Positions 1 to 6,230 of a stretch of DNA of 39,870 nt are shown here, in pieces. Source of the DNA: an uncultured Veillonellaceae bacterium (lineage in GTDB: Bacteria > Bacillota > Negativicutes > Selenomonadales > Selenomonadaceae). The notes beneath the pieces are model-generated. The model was not told the DNA's origin, searched no databases, and worked only from the letters and a program-made list of their open reading frames with translations. The stretch is from positions 1-39,870 of the forward strand of contig CADCIX010000027.1 in assembly GCA_902801565.1 (NCBI GenBank). Reading direction: 5' to 3'. A program made the position numbers and the translations under genes. Positions within the stretch are counted from its first letter, which is position 1. The number at the start of each line of letters is the position of its first letter.

Positions 1-435
1 AGGTAATCTCTTCGATCGAGTTCTTCTTGCAGGCTGTAAGAGCTCTCTCGAGGCTCATGCTCTCGCCTGCATTGAGGCAGGCTTTCTTCAGCTTTGCAAT
101 CTCATCACCAGTGATGCGCTCAGAGCCGTGCTCCTTGAGGAAGGTCTTTGTGAGCTTCGTCCTGCCCGATGTCTGGGTAGTCTGGTTGTGGAATTCGTCC
201 GTATCAGCGTCCTTCGTATCGTCGATAAGGAACATGCCGTTGAGAGCGTACTTGCGAGCGTAGGAGCTTGCCGTTCCTGTAATCTGAGAACCGTCCATGC
301 CCTTTTTTGATTCGTCTTCACGAGCGTAAGCGGATACACTCTCTGTGTTCCCCTCTTCATCTGCAATCGTGGCTATGCAGCACTCCGCAATCGGTTCCCA
401 CAGCGTGCATGTGTGGCAGGCAGGGCATCAATCAC
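1..435 (-). CDS. ERF-family single-strand annealing protein, 5' part missing; runs off the left edge
   Basis: Essential-recombination-function (ERF) type proteins anneal single-stranded DNA in phage recombination. Read leftward from about 435, the frame gives the ERF core: AYAREDESKKGMDGSQ, then ITGTASSYARKYALNGMF, then LIDDTKDAD. The usual ERF N-terminus, roughly 50-60 residues before this core, is absent. The frame closes upstream at a TGA around 462-464, and the upstream DNA is used by the Cys-rich gene in another frame. The likely start is GTG at 435, which overlaps the upstream stop as GTGA and fits translational coupling. The gene continues beyond position 1, so its C-terminus is not seen. 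Family assignment is strong. Whether this shortened version is functional is uncertain. Confidence 0.8.
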
Positions 436-599
436 CACCCGCCTTCGCTCTCGTAGTCGTCGCAGTCAGCCTTGAAATACTCCAGGTCGTCCCTGGTGCA
501 TCCACCGCCATCGCATCCGTTCATGGCGCAATTGTCTCTCTGCGTGCAGCTGTAGCAGGCGCAGTCCCTGCAGGTCACTCTCCAGTCATTCCTTCCCAT
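432..599 (-). CDS. small cysteine-rich phage protein (55 aa)
   Basis: No family recognised. The protein has six cysteines, in order CRDCACYSC, DNC and GGGC, followed by an acidic tail (DDLEYFKADCDDYESEGGW, giving a seventh Cys). The spacing suggests metal binding, which is inference. The ATG at 599 is chosen because an AGGAGG site lies about 8 bases upstream; an ATG further up (644) lacks such a site. It lies between the DUF927 helicase and the ERF gene and overlaps the likely ERF start by four bases, so it appears translated within the early operon. Confidence 0.6.
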   Translation of the reverse strand: MGRNDWRVTCRDCACYSCTQRDNCAMNGCDGGGCTRDDLEYFKADCDDYESEGGW

Positions 600-715
600 G
601 ATGGTCCTCCTTTTTGTCCCATCCATAGCCCCACATCCCTTCATCCAGATATATCAAGATCAAGCGTCCTTTGCTTGGCTTCTTCCTGTTCGTTTCCCGG
701 TTTTCCAGCCGCTTC

Positions 716-2002
716 TTATAGGAATCCGTGAGCAAAAATTTCCTTTCGGATGCCCATGGCCATATCCCATCCGTTGTGCTCCTGCATCCATGCGATATAA
801 TGCTGCCCTGCTGTGCCGTGGTTGTCCGGCACGAAATTATGCAGGCGCAGGGCATCCGTGAGCGGCATGTCGTCCGGAAGCTGGATTTCCAGAGTGCGCG
901 CCCTCATCCCTTGCCCGGAGGAGTATTCTGCAAGCTGCTGCTCCCCGGTGGAAAGGATGACCGTGCGCCAGAAGTCCGTATTCTGCAGCCCCTGGCGCGT
1001 CGCCCGTTCCTTCCCCTGCTCGTTGACGAGGGTATAGACAAGGTCATCCACGTCCAGGTACTTGTTTTTCATCTGCAATTCGTCGATCATGAGGAGCATG
1101 TCGCTGGAATACTTGGCGGCACGCTCCAGTGCGTTCTTTGTGGCATTGAATGTCTTCATGGCCTTTGGGGATCTCCATACGGAAAGCCCAAACTTGCCGG
1201 AAGCGCTCTTCCCGCGCCCTGACTTTCCCCACAGATGCACCCATATGGTCCTCTGGCCGAATACCTTCAGCAACGGGGCAGCAAAGGCGCAGGCCACGGC
1301 AATTCTCACAGACAGATACTGGCGGCAGCTTTTGTACACATCCAGCCACTCATCAAGACTCCCTGACGGCTCCGTGGTTCTCCCCATGCCGCCGTCCTCT
1401 GCATCATCGATAGGCTTGCCGCATCCCGGCAGGAGAAACTCATTTCCATGCCAGCCGTACCGTATGATGGTCTCCTGCGTAGGGATGACCGTCTGGCCGT
1501 CCAGCGAGTTCAGCCATTCGACAAGGTATTTTGCTGTAGTGCTGGACACGTTCAGCCCCCTGTCTGCAAACTTTATGAGCGACGAACTGTCAAAGATGGT
1601 TGACCTTGCCGCCATGATGCTGTGCCAGTTCCCATCCCTGTAGAATCTGATTTCAATTCCATGCTCGCCGGTATCGATGTTGACAAGATTCTTGGGGATG
1701 ATGACGGGTGTTGATGTCACCAGCGCAGGGTCTCCGGATGGTGTTGCCTTGCGTATGCCGGTAGCTCTTAATGTGTACCCGGGAGGCAGTTCCAGATTCG
1801 GGATCAGCCCGGGGAACACATCCGCCACAAATGACTGCGCCTGTCTCTCATGCTCCATCAGTTCCAGCTTTGGGGCGGTCGAGTCGCGGCTCCCGTCGTA
1901 CACGTCAAACCTGCGCTTCTTTTCCTCTGCCCTGTCTGACTTGCTGAAGTCTGGAACCGCCTGAGATTTCCATGGAACTTCTTTTTGATCTCGTTGTCCC
2001 AT
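716..2002 (-). CDS. DUF927-type phage helicase domain, second frame of a split primase-helicase
   Basis: A phage/plasmid replicative ATPase of the DUF927 type. Visible features are a Walker A loop (WGKSGRGKSASGKFG, about residue 240), a Walker B-like MLLMIDELQMKNK and the STGEQ motif after it. The first 48 codons overlap the preceding primase ORF in another frame. The sequence SDRAEEKKRRFDVYDG in this frame looks genuinely coding, so the two ORFs are probably one ~810-aa primase-helicase separated by a frameshift. The nominal ATG at 2002 has no clear ribosome binding site. The C-terminus is short: after the TAA at 716-718 the same frame runs 24 more codons to a TGA at 641-643, so the end may also be damaged. 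Confidence 0.75.
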   Translation of the reverse strand: MGQRDQKEVPWKSQAVPDFSKSDRAEEKKRRFDVYDGSRDSTAPKLELMEHERQAQSFVADVFPGLIPNLELPPGYTLRATGIRKATPSGDPALVTSTPVIIPKNLVNIDTGEHGIEIRFYRDGNWHSIMAARSTIFDSSSLIKFADRGLNVSSTTAKYLVEWLNSLDGQTVIPTQETIIRYGWHGNEFLLPGCGKPIDDAEDGGMGRTTEPSGSLDEWLDVYKSCRQYLSVRIAVACAFAAPLLKVFGQRTIWVHLWGKSGRGKSASGKFGLSVWRSPKAMKTFNATKNALERAAKYSSDMLLMIDELQMKNKYLDVDDLVYTLVNEQGKERATRQGLQNTDFWRTVILSTGEQQLAEYSSGQGMRARTLEIQLPDDMPLTDALRLHNFVPDNHGTAGQHYIAWMQEHNGWDMAMGIRKEIFAHGFL

Positions 2003-3108
2003 TCCGCAATGTTTTTCCGCATCACATAGGACAGCCTTGCCCTGCAGATGGAGTCCTCTATCATCTCATCCGTGACTTCTGTTATCTCCCTGCACCATGC
2101 CAGGGACTGCCCGAAAGTCGATAGTGCCCAGGATGCAGGATTTCTCATTTCATAGTGTCTGCAGCCCTCGCAGGGGCCGCCAAGCTTTTCCTTGATGTAG
2201 TCGCATCCGACAGGGGCGCATTCCATGTAGTGGTTCAGCCGCTCGCCGGTCTTCTTCTCATCGAACTTCTCCCCAAACCCTTCCTGGCACAGGCCCCAGC
2301 AGAACGCCTCGCCGTCACTGGAGCGCATCAGGTTGCTGTAGGCCGCCATGCAGTGCGGCTCATCCTGCTCCCTGACGTTTTTGACGAACTGCCGGATGAA
2401 TTCGCAGTTGGCAATGATATCCGCCGCAACGCCATCCGTAGGAAGGCGCTCAAAGTCATGGGATTCTTCCGGAATGGCAGCGCGCCTGACTTCCGGGAGG
2501 GCATCGTCAAAGTCCTCCGGGTTGTACCTGATATCCGACTCCTCAACGACCTGCACCGGGACGGGCTTGGACTTGTGGTTTGTCGTGCCAGGAACACGCA
2601 GGACGCGGGCCATGTCGTGAGTTGCATCCAGTGACCACCCATGCAGGGCAGCACTGCCCCTCATGACCGCCTGCAGGCGCTCACAGAGGCCGTCAGATGC
2701 CTCAGGCTCCCTGTACAGCCACCATCCCTGAAGGCCGTGCCCTGAGTGAACCAGGATGCTTGGAGGGAACTGCGGCGGCAGGATGGCCTTCGCTTCTCCT
2801 ATCGTTCCTGGAAGCGTCCTGCTTTTGTGTGCCTCATGCAGGATATCGATGTCAGCCCACAGCCCCGGGAGCGCAACCACGTTCTTTGTGCTGGTTCTCG
2901 CATTGGCTGGCAGGGCGCTATTGGTAAGTCCTACACAGACATATACTTCCTTGCCGTCTTCTGACAGATGCAGGGCCTTGTCAGACATGCTTTCCAGGTC
3001 TGTGACTCTGAATGAGTATGTTTTCTTGTCCGGGAGTGTCCAAAGGTGCGCAAACAAGCTTCCATCCGCACCCCCAAAAACCTCCTCCAGAAATTCATGC
3101 GTATTCAT
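1858..3108 (-). CDS. PrimPol (AEP) primase domain, first frame of a split primase-helicase
   Basis: Resembles the archaeo-eukaryotic primase domain of phage and plasmid replication proteins. Motif I is LWADIDI (about residue 83), followed by a motif II-like ILVHSGHGLQGWWLY and the characteristic MARVLRVPGTTNHKSKP. A later cluster, CAPVGCDY-x6-GPCEGCRHY, could bind zinc. The last ~48 codons run alongside the DUF927 frame and read as low-quality sequence after KKKFHG, so the real protein most likely continues in the -1 frame somewhere within 1,930-2,000. The start overlaps the VRR-NUC stop as ATGA. No upstream GGAGG is evident, so translation is probably coupled. It would synthesise primers for prophage replication if intact. 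Confidence 0.75.
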   Translation of the reverse strand: MNTHEFLEEVFGGADGSLFAHLWTLPDKKTYSFRVTDLESMSDKALHLSEDGKEVYVCVGLTNSALPANARTSTKNVVALPGLWADIDILHEAHKSRTLPGTIGEAKAILPPQFPPSILVHSGHGLQGWWLYREPEASDGLCERLQAVMRGSAALHGWSLDATHDMARVLRVPGTTNHKSKPVPVQVVEESDIRYNPEDFDDALPEVRRAAIPEESHDFERLPTDGVAADIIANCEFIRQFVKNVREQDEPHCMAAYSNLMRSSDGEAFCWGLCQEGFGEKFDEKKTGERLNHYMECAPVGCDYIKEKLGGPCEGCRHYEMRNPASWALSTFGQSLAWCREITEVTDEMIEDSICRARLSYVMRKNIAEWDNEIKKKFHGNLRRFQTSASQTGQRKRSAGLTCTTGAATRPPQSWN

Positions 3109-3356
3109 CTCAAGATCTCCACCGCCTCTGCCGCAGAATGTGCTATTCCTCCGACAGCTCCCCTGTCCAGCAGGAACCTTATCATATGCTCCTGTTCAGG
3201 CCGGACTCGTCCGCCGGGTTTCTTGACCTCGATGAAGGCAAACTGCGCCACGCCATCAGGGAGCGTCCTGAAGCCTATCAGGTCAGGGGTTCCCTTTGGC
3301 AGTCCTGTCGCAAATGCCCTGTAGTTTTCCGATGGCGGCGATGATGGTGCCGCGCT
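3105..3356 (-). pseudogene. VRR-NUC nuclease domain fragment
   Basis: The frame reads FATGLPKGTPDLIGFRT, then FAFIEVKKPGGRVRPEQEHM, then a tail ending EAVEILR. These are the VRR-NUC (PD-(D/E)XK-like) hallmarks: the Asp of PDL, and the E-x-K of IEVK followed by R-x-R-PEQ. VRR-NUC proteins usually have 40 or more residues before this block. Here the frame is closed by TGA at 3357-3359 and has no ATG, GTG or TTG before the conserved core. Either the 5' end was lost, or it is reached by a +1 shift from the overlapping 51-aa ORF. The stop overlaps the primase start (ATGA). Confidence 0.6.
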
Positions 3357-3438
3357 TCATCTTTTCGATGATTGCGTGGTCATGCTTCTGCTGCATCTTC
3401 TTCCGGGCTTTTACGAGCCCCCATTCGAAATTGTTCAT
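3283..3438 (-). CDS. small basic phage protein (51 aa)
   Basis: Unrecognised. It begins MNNFEWGLVKARKKMQ and is rich in Lys and Arg. The start overlaps the preceding stop as TAATG, with AAAGGAAGTGAG just upstream, so initiation looks real. Its 3' half overlaps the VRR-NUC frame by about 75 bases. It may be the replaced 5' end of that nuclease gene rather than an independent protein. Confidence 0.45.
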   Translation of the reverse strand: MNNFEWGLVKARKKMQQKHDHAIIEKMKRGTIIAAIGKLQGICDRTAKGNP

Positions 3439-3692
3439 TATCTCACTTCCTTTGCTTTTTCTACAATCTCTTCCAGCTTCGAGACGGAACATATCATCTC
3501 ATTGAAATCGCTGAATCCGCTCTTCGTGTCCGTCGCCTCGGAGACAAGATGCACCATTCCATGCCTGTCGGCGAGCGCCACGCGCCGCATGGAGAACGAG
3601 CCGCTCTCCATCTGCTCATCGTGGATAACTCTTTCCCCATCCTGCTCCAGTCTCTGGATGATGTTTTTCATGGTGTCAGTCATTCTTGCCAT
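3438..3692 (-). CDS. small phage protein, paralogue of the next gene upstream (84 aa)
   Basis: Unknown function. The core RRVALADRHGMVHLVSEATD resembles RIALADRPGRMVYLVSGTD of the neighbouring 80-aa protein. Both are followed by a short helical tail with Lys and Glu (SKLEEIVEKAKE here). The two genes overlap by 17 bases and probably arose by tandem duplication. It has no signal peptide or membrane segment. It sits in the early operon between the HTH genes and the replication genes. Confidence 0.6.
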   Translation of the reverse strand: MARMTDTMKNIIQRLEQDGERVIHDEQMESGSFSMRRVALADRHGMVHLVSEATDTKSGFSDFNEMICSVSKLEEIVEKAKEVR

Positions 3693-3918
3693 CCCCTTTT
3701 TCCGTGGCTTTCAGAATCCTCTTGAGCTCCTTGTAGCTCAGCACGATGGCACTGCACAGCTCCGGTTCCTTGTCCGTGCCTGAGACGAGGTAAACCATCC
3801 TGCCCGGCCTGTCCGCCAGGGCAATCCGCCATGGCTTTTTCTCATCCGCGGGGAAATCCTGCCATATCTTGTCCAGCCCGTCCCCTTCGAGCCTTCCTAC
3901 CAAATCAAGTGCGTCCAT
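3676..3918 (-). CDS. small phage protein, paralogue of the 84-aa neighbour (80 aa)
   Basis: Unknown function. It contains WRIALADRPGRMVYLVSGT and a C-terminal helix SYKELKRILKATEKG, matching the layout of the downstream 84-aa protein. The ATG at 3918 follows a G-rich ribosome site (GAAAGGGGGGGAAAC). The pairing of two similar short proteins suggests a heterodimer or redundant modulators; this is inference. Confidence 0.6.
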   Translation of the reverse strand: MDALDLVGRLEGDGLDKIWQDFPADEKKPWRIALADRPGRMVYLVSGTDKEPELCSAIVLSYKELKRILKATEKGDGKND

Positions 3919-3933
3919 CTGTTTCCCCCCCTT

Positions 3934-4260
3934 TCACTCCGCCCTTGCTGCTCTTTTCGGCAGCTTCATCACCCGGGACAGCCAGAACTTTTTCTGGTTG
4001 GAGCCGTCCGTGTAGAATGCCTCAAGCTTCCCTTCCCGCTCGTAGCGGTAGATTGTCCCTTTGTCCACGCAAAGGACGGATGCGGCCTCCCCTGCCCGGA
4101 TCAGGCGGTCTGTCTGAAGCGGAACAATGGAGGCTTTTCCTCCCGTATCCTTCACCAACTGGAGGAAATCGATGATCTCAGGCGTTTCCCGCAGGATTTC
4201 CCTGAGTTTCTGTCCCTTTTCCAGCAGGGCATCCAGCCCCTGTACACTGATACTCTCCAT
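3934..4260 (-). CDS. MerR/excisionase-like helix-turn-helix protein (108 aa)
   Basis: The C-terminal half holds a winged HTH of the excisionase/HTH_17 kind: LIRAGEAASVLCVDKGTIYR then YEREGKLEAFYTDGSNQKKF, in which GTIYRYEREGKL is the typical recognition helix and wing. The N-terminal half is helical (EKGQKLREILRETPEIIDF). The 5' end overlaps the preceding HTH gene by 83 bases, and GGAAGGGAAG precedes the ATG. It could be a phage early regulator or a DNA-bending protein. No integrase is nearby to support a true Xis role. Confidence 0.65.
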   Translation of the reverse strand: MESISVQGLDALLEKGQKLREILRETPEIIDFLQLVKDTGGKASIVPLQTDRLIRAGEAASVLCVDKGTIYRYEREGKLEAFYTDGSNQKKFWLSRVMKLPKRAARAE

Positions 4261-4564
4261 GGTCTTCCCTTCCTTCCTGCCTTTTCTTCTCCTCCAGGTA
4301 CCGCTCGATGCGCTCCTCTATCGTGAGGTTTTCTATGGTGATAGGCCCAATGGTGCCCGTTGCAAAGAAAATCCTCTCCATTTCATCCATAGTAAGCGGG
4401 ACAGCATCCATGAGCAGGTGCACATCCCTTATCGTGAAGTGTTGTGTTGCCAATCGTCTTGCGAAGGTGTCCCTGTTGATACCAAGAACGGCTGCCATTT
4501 CCGCATAGGTTCTTTTGTGGTATTTCAAAGACGCTTTCAGCATCTGCGTGTCAATTTCCATCAC
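4178..4564 (-). CDS. phage helix-turn-helix regulator (128 aa)
   Basis: Residues 10-70 look like a small XRE-type HTH domain: RTYAEMAAVLGINRDTFARR is the helix-turn-helix, followed by LLMDAVPLTMDEMERIFFA, which matches the phage pattern in which operation resembles Cro/CI N-domains. The start overlaps the 54-aa gene stop as ATGA. The last ~28 residues overlap the next gene and look non-conserved. It probably regulates early transcription. Confidence 0.6.
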   Translation of the reverse strand: MMEIDTQMLKASLKYHKRTYAEMAAVLGINRDTFARRLATQHFTIRDVHLLMDAVPLTMDEMERIFFATGTIGPITIENLTIEERIERYLEEKKRQEGREDHGEYQCTGAGCPAGKGTETQGNPAGNA

Positions 4565-4725
4565 GCCGTCACCGCCTCTTTCCCAGGCTCATAGATGTAC
4601 TTTCCGAGAAGGCAGAGAAGGTCCGCCGCCATAATCAGCCGCTCCTGCTCCTCCGGCGTGGCTTTCTTCGCCACCTCCGTCCACTTCTCGATCAGCTCTT
4701 TTTCCCTGTTGGTCGTTGCCGCCAT
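4561..4725 (-). CDS. small phage protein, first gene of the early operon (54 aa)
   Basis: Translation from ATG 4725 gives MAATTNREKELIEKWTEVAK, then KATPEEQERLIMAADLLCLL, then a short tail. It is helical and amphipathic with no known motif. A perfect AAAGGAGG site lies 8 bases before the ATG, and the stop overlaps the next start (ATGA). It is the first gene downstream of the leftward promoter, the usual place for a small early regulator such as Cro, but no HTH is evident. Confidence 0.65.
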   Translation of the reverse strand: MAATTNREKELIEKWTEVAKKATPEEQERLIMAADLLCLLGKYIYEPGKEAVTA

Positions 4726-4742
4726 GTTCTCGCCTCCTTTCG

Positions 4743-4827
4743 TATTGCATTATGATATTATAATATATGACATTATGTAATCTATCAAGAAAGTTTTATT
4801 GCATAATGCTATTTTTTTTGATATGAT
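4743..4827. promoter_or_regulatory. divergent prophage control region with three operator-like sites
   Basis: Three copies of CATWATG sit at 4748-4754, 4771-4777 and 4802-4808, with centres 23 and 31 bases apart (about two and three helical turns). A rightward promoter toward the repressor is TTGCAT (4799-4804), 17 bases, TATGAT (4822-4827); the third site covers its -35. A leftward promoter reads TTGATA, 17 bases, TATTAT on the - strand, with the middle site in its spacer. The layout resembles the three-operator switch of lambdoid phages. Binding by the adjacent repressor is inference. Confidence 0.6.
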
Positions 4828-4849
4828 ACATAAAAGGAGGATGATAATA

Positions 4850-5320
4850 ATGACAATAGGAGAACGCATAAAAAAAATGCGTAAGGCTAAAGGCCTCACG
4901 CAACAAGTATTTGCGAATAAAATAGGTAGCACGCAAAATGCAATAGCAAGATATGAAACAGACAGAGTTACGCCTTCCTCTGCCGTCGTCTCCCTCATCT
5001 GCCGCACCTTCCAGGTCAACGAAACATGGCTCCGCACGGGGGAAGGGGAGATGTTCGACAACACCGCCCGCAACAACGAGCTGTTCCAATGGGCTGACCG
5101 CCTCGCCCACGAGGATGACGAATCCTTCCCCAAGCGGTTCGCCCTCGCCCTTTCCCGTCTGGATACCCATGGATGGGAGGTCATGGCGAGGCTGGCAGAC
5201 GATATCATGCAGGACCGCAAGGAAGCCGCAAAGCCAAAGGACGCCGCCCCCGCCAAGGAGCCCCACGCCCTCACCGACGACGAATGGGCCATGGTGCAGA
5301 TGCACCGCACCGCCAAATAA
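4850..5320 (+). CDS. XRE-family prophage repressor without a peptidase domain (156 aa)
   Basis: N-terminal HTH_3 domain: MTIGERIKKMRKAKGLTQQV, then FANKIGSTQNAIARYE as recognition helix, then TWLRTGEGEMF, the usual end of the phage repressor HTH. The ATG at 4850 is chosen for its spacing of 9 bases from AAAAGGAGG; upstream ATGs lack this. The C-terminal half is helical and ends in an Ala/Pro/Lys linker plus a short tail. No S24 (LexA/CI) Ser-Lys autocleavage domain is present, so induction by RecA-stimulated self-cleavage is not expected. Divergent from the early operon. Confidence 0.85.
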   Translation: MTIGERIKKMRKAKGLTQQVFANKIGSTQNAIARYETDRVTPSSAVVSLICRTFQVNETWLRTGEGEMFDNTARNNELFQWADRLAHEDDESFPKRFALALSRLDTHGWEVMARLADDIMQDRKEAAKPKDAAPAKEPHALTDDEWAMVQMHRTAK

Positions 5321-5338
5321 GCCGCCCGAAGGCGGCTT
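5319..5338. repeat. GC hairpin after the repressor (copy 1 of the dispersed family)
   Basis: AAGCCGCC, loop CGAA, GGCGGCTT directly after the repressor stop. Its right end (TTGAAA at 5337-5342) doubles as the -35 box of the following small-RNA promoter. Confidence 0.7.
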
Positions 5339-5365
5339 GAAAAAACATCTCTATCGTGGTATACT
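5337..5365 (+). promoter_or_regulatory. promoter of the candidate antitoxin RNA
   Basis: TTGAAA (5337-5342), 17-base spacer, TATACT (5360-5365); transcription would start near 5372. Confidence 0.6.
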
Positions 5366-5371
5366 TTCTGT

Positions 5372-5447
5372 AAGGCAAATTCCTATGGGACAATAGGACA
5401 AAACAGGAAGCCCCCGGTAGAGGTCGCAACTCCACCGGGGGCTTTTT
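5372..5447 (+). ncRNA. candidate antisense antitoxin RNA of a par/Fst-like type I toxin-antitoxin locus
   Basis: About 76 nt from the predicted start to the U-tract of the terminator at 5408-5447. It contains a stem-loop TCCTAT-GGGACA-ATAGGA (5381-5398). The repeat at 5383-5400 recurs in direct orientation at 5570-5589 over the toxin start. Because the toxin is transcribed the opposite way, this RNA is complementary to the toxin translation start. No ORF is visible in it. Role inferred from layout. Confidence 0.55.
5408..5447. terminator. bidirectional terminator shared by the toxin mRNA and the antisense RNA
   Basis: Stem AAGCCCCCGGT (5408-5418) pairs with ACCGGGGGCTT (5434-5444). There is a T-run on the + side and TTCCTGTTTT on the - side. 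Two converging transcripts end here. Confidence 0.8.
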
Positions 5448-5481
5448 GCGTATTCATACGGCTACGCCAGACCGGGCTTGG

Positions 5482-5583
5482 TTACCCTGTGATTAGTGTG
5501 ATGAGCCAGTCCAAGCACTTGACGACGTAGTAGGCAGCTACGGTCGCCACGACTGTCAGCACGAATTCACTATGGGACAACAT
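5482..5583 (-). CDS. candidate type I toxin, 33-aa membrane peptide
   Basis: The - strand ORF reads MLSHSEFVLTVVATVAAYYV then VKCLDWLITLITG. It has one hydrophobic helix (residues 7-22), a Lys, an Asp-Trp and a second hydrophobic stretch, the size and shape of Fst/holin-like toxins. AGGAAGGGGG precedes the ATG by about 7 bases. A promoter TTGGCA (5654-5659), 18 bases, TATACT (5630-5635) on the - strand lies 40-70 bases upstream. The 5' leader can pair CCCCTAC with GTAG and GGGG, hiding the ribosome site. The mRNA ends at the bidirectional terminator at 5408-5447. Assigned by architecture rather than homology. Confidence 0.6.
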   Translation of the reverse strand: MLSHSEFVLTVVATVAAYYVVKCLDWLITLITG

Positions 5584-5589
5584 AGGACA
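5570..5589. repeat. direct repeat B spanning the toxin start codon (partner of 5383-5400)
   Basis: Identical to the repeat at 5383-5400 except for a CA insertion, which falls on the ATG. On the toxin mRNA it can form the stem CUAUG-UUGUCC-CAUAG, whose loop complements the GGGACA loop of the antisense RNA. Confidence 0.75.
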
Positions 5590-5629
5590 CCCCCTTCCTG
5601 CTACCAGTGTAGGGGCGGGTAACATCAGT

Positions 5630-5659
5630 AGTATATCATAAACGATTGTTGCATGCCAA
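5630..5659 (-). promoter_or_regulatory. promoter of the candidate toxin mRNA
   Basis: On the - strand: TTGGCA (5654-5659), 18-base spacer, TATACT (5630-5635); start near 5623, leaving a leader of about 40 nt. Confidence 0.55.
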
Positions 5660-5668
5660 ACTAAAAAA

Positions 5669-5686
5669 GCCGCCCCAGAGGGCGGC
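5669..5686. repeat. GC hairpin (copy 2) before the antitoxin gene
   Basis: GCCGCCC, loop CAGA, GGGCGGC, preceded by six A residues. On the - strand this gives a hairpin followed by a T-run, so it can act as a leftward terminator. Confidence 0.65.
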
Positions 5687-5706
5687 AGAAAGAAAGGATG
5701 ATACTT

Positions 5707-5928
5707 ATGTCAATCACGATTGATTTCAGCCCTGCAGCCATGGCATTGATCAAGGAACAGGCCATGGCGCAAAACACAACGGCAGAGGAGTTTATACGGA
5801 CAGCCTCTGAAAAGGCCGCACGAAACGCAGAGTACCTGGCCATGCTTGACAAAAGCAGGAAACAGCTCCAGGAAGGGAAGGTCATCAAAAAGACAATGGA
5901 AGAACTGGAGGCCATGGCTTCAGAATGA
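5707..5928 (+). CDS. antitoxin of a type II toxin-antitoxin pair (73 aa)
   Basis: Reads MSITIDFSPAAMALIKEQAM, then a ribbon-helix-helix-like NTTAEEFIRTASEKAARNAE, then KVIKKTMEELEAMASE at the C-terminus, which would wrap the toxin. This layout is like RelB/DinJ antitoxins rather than the Phd/YefM fold usually paired with YoeB. The ATG at 5707 is preferred to the one at 5698 because GAAAGGA lies 8-10 bases upstream. It is followed by the toxin with a four-base overlap (ATGA). It should bind its own promoter, as is usual for such antitoxins. Confidence 0.75.
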   Translation: MSITIDFSPAAMALIKEQAMAQNTTAEEFIRTASEKAARNAEYLAMLDKSRKQLQEGKVIKKTMEELEAMASE

Positions 5929-6188
5929 GCGACATACTTTTTACAGAGCTTGGTTTCGAGCATTATGTCTACTGGCAATCGCAGGACAAAAAGACACTAA
6001 GGAAGATCAATCAGCTCCTGAAAAGCATCGAACGGGATGGCGCCATGTCCGGGGAAGGCAAGCCGGAAAAGCTGAAATACGCGGACAACGAGTACAGCCG
6101 CCGGATTGACGCCAAGAACAGGCTGGTATACGAAGTCACGGGGGACCAAATAAAGGTCATTTCCTGCAAAGGCCACTATGAGGAATAA
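5925..6188 (+). CDS. YoeB/Txe-family mRNA interferase toxin (87 aa)
   Basis: Txe/YoeB toxins cleave mRNA in the ribosome A site. Family marks seen: YWQSQDKKTLRKINQLLKSI near the start, then GEGKPEKLKY, SRRID, NRLVYEV and the C-terminal ISCKGHYEE. The Glu, Arg and C-terminal His-Tyr that form the YoeB active site are all present, so it looks intact. Coupled to the antitoxin by an ATGA overlap. A GC hairpin follows the stop. Confidence 0.9.
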   Translation: MSDILFTELGFEHYVYWQSQDKKTLRKINQLLKSIERDGAMSGEGKPEKLKYADNEYSRRIDAKNRLVYEVTGDQIKVISCKGHYEE

Positions 6189-6190
6189 AG

Positions 6191-6206
6191 CCGCCCCGAA
6201 GGGCGG
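6191..6206. repeat. GC hairpin (copy 3) after the YoeB-type toxin
   Basis: CCGCCC, loop CGAA, GGGCGG, directly after the TAA, with an A-run on its left. Confidence 0.65.
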
Positions 6207-6230
6207 AAGGCAGTAATCATGGGGTATCTG

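Noticed and set aside
88..366. 92-codon - strand frame starting at 366
   Set aside because: Another frame of the same strand carries the ERF core; this one has no recognisable content.
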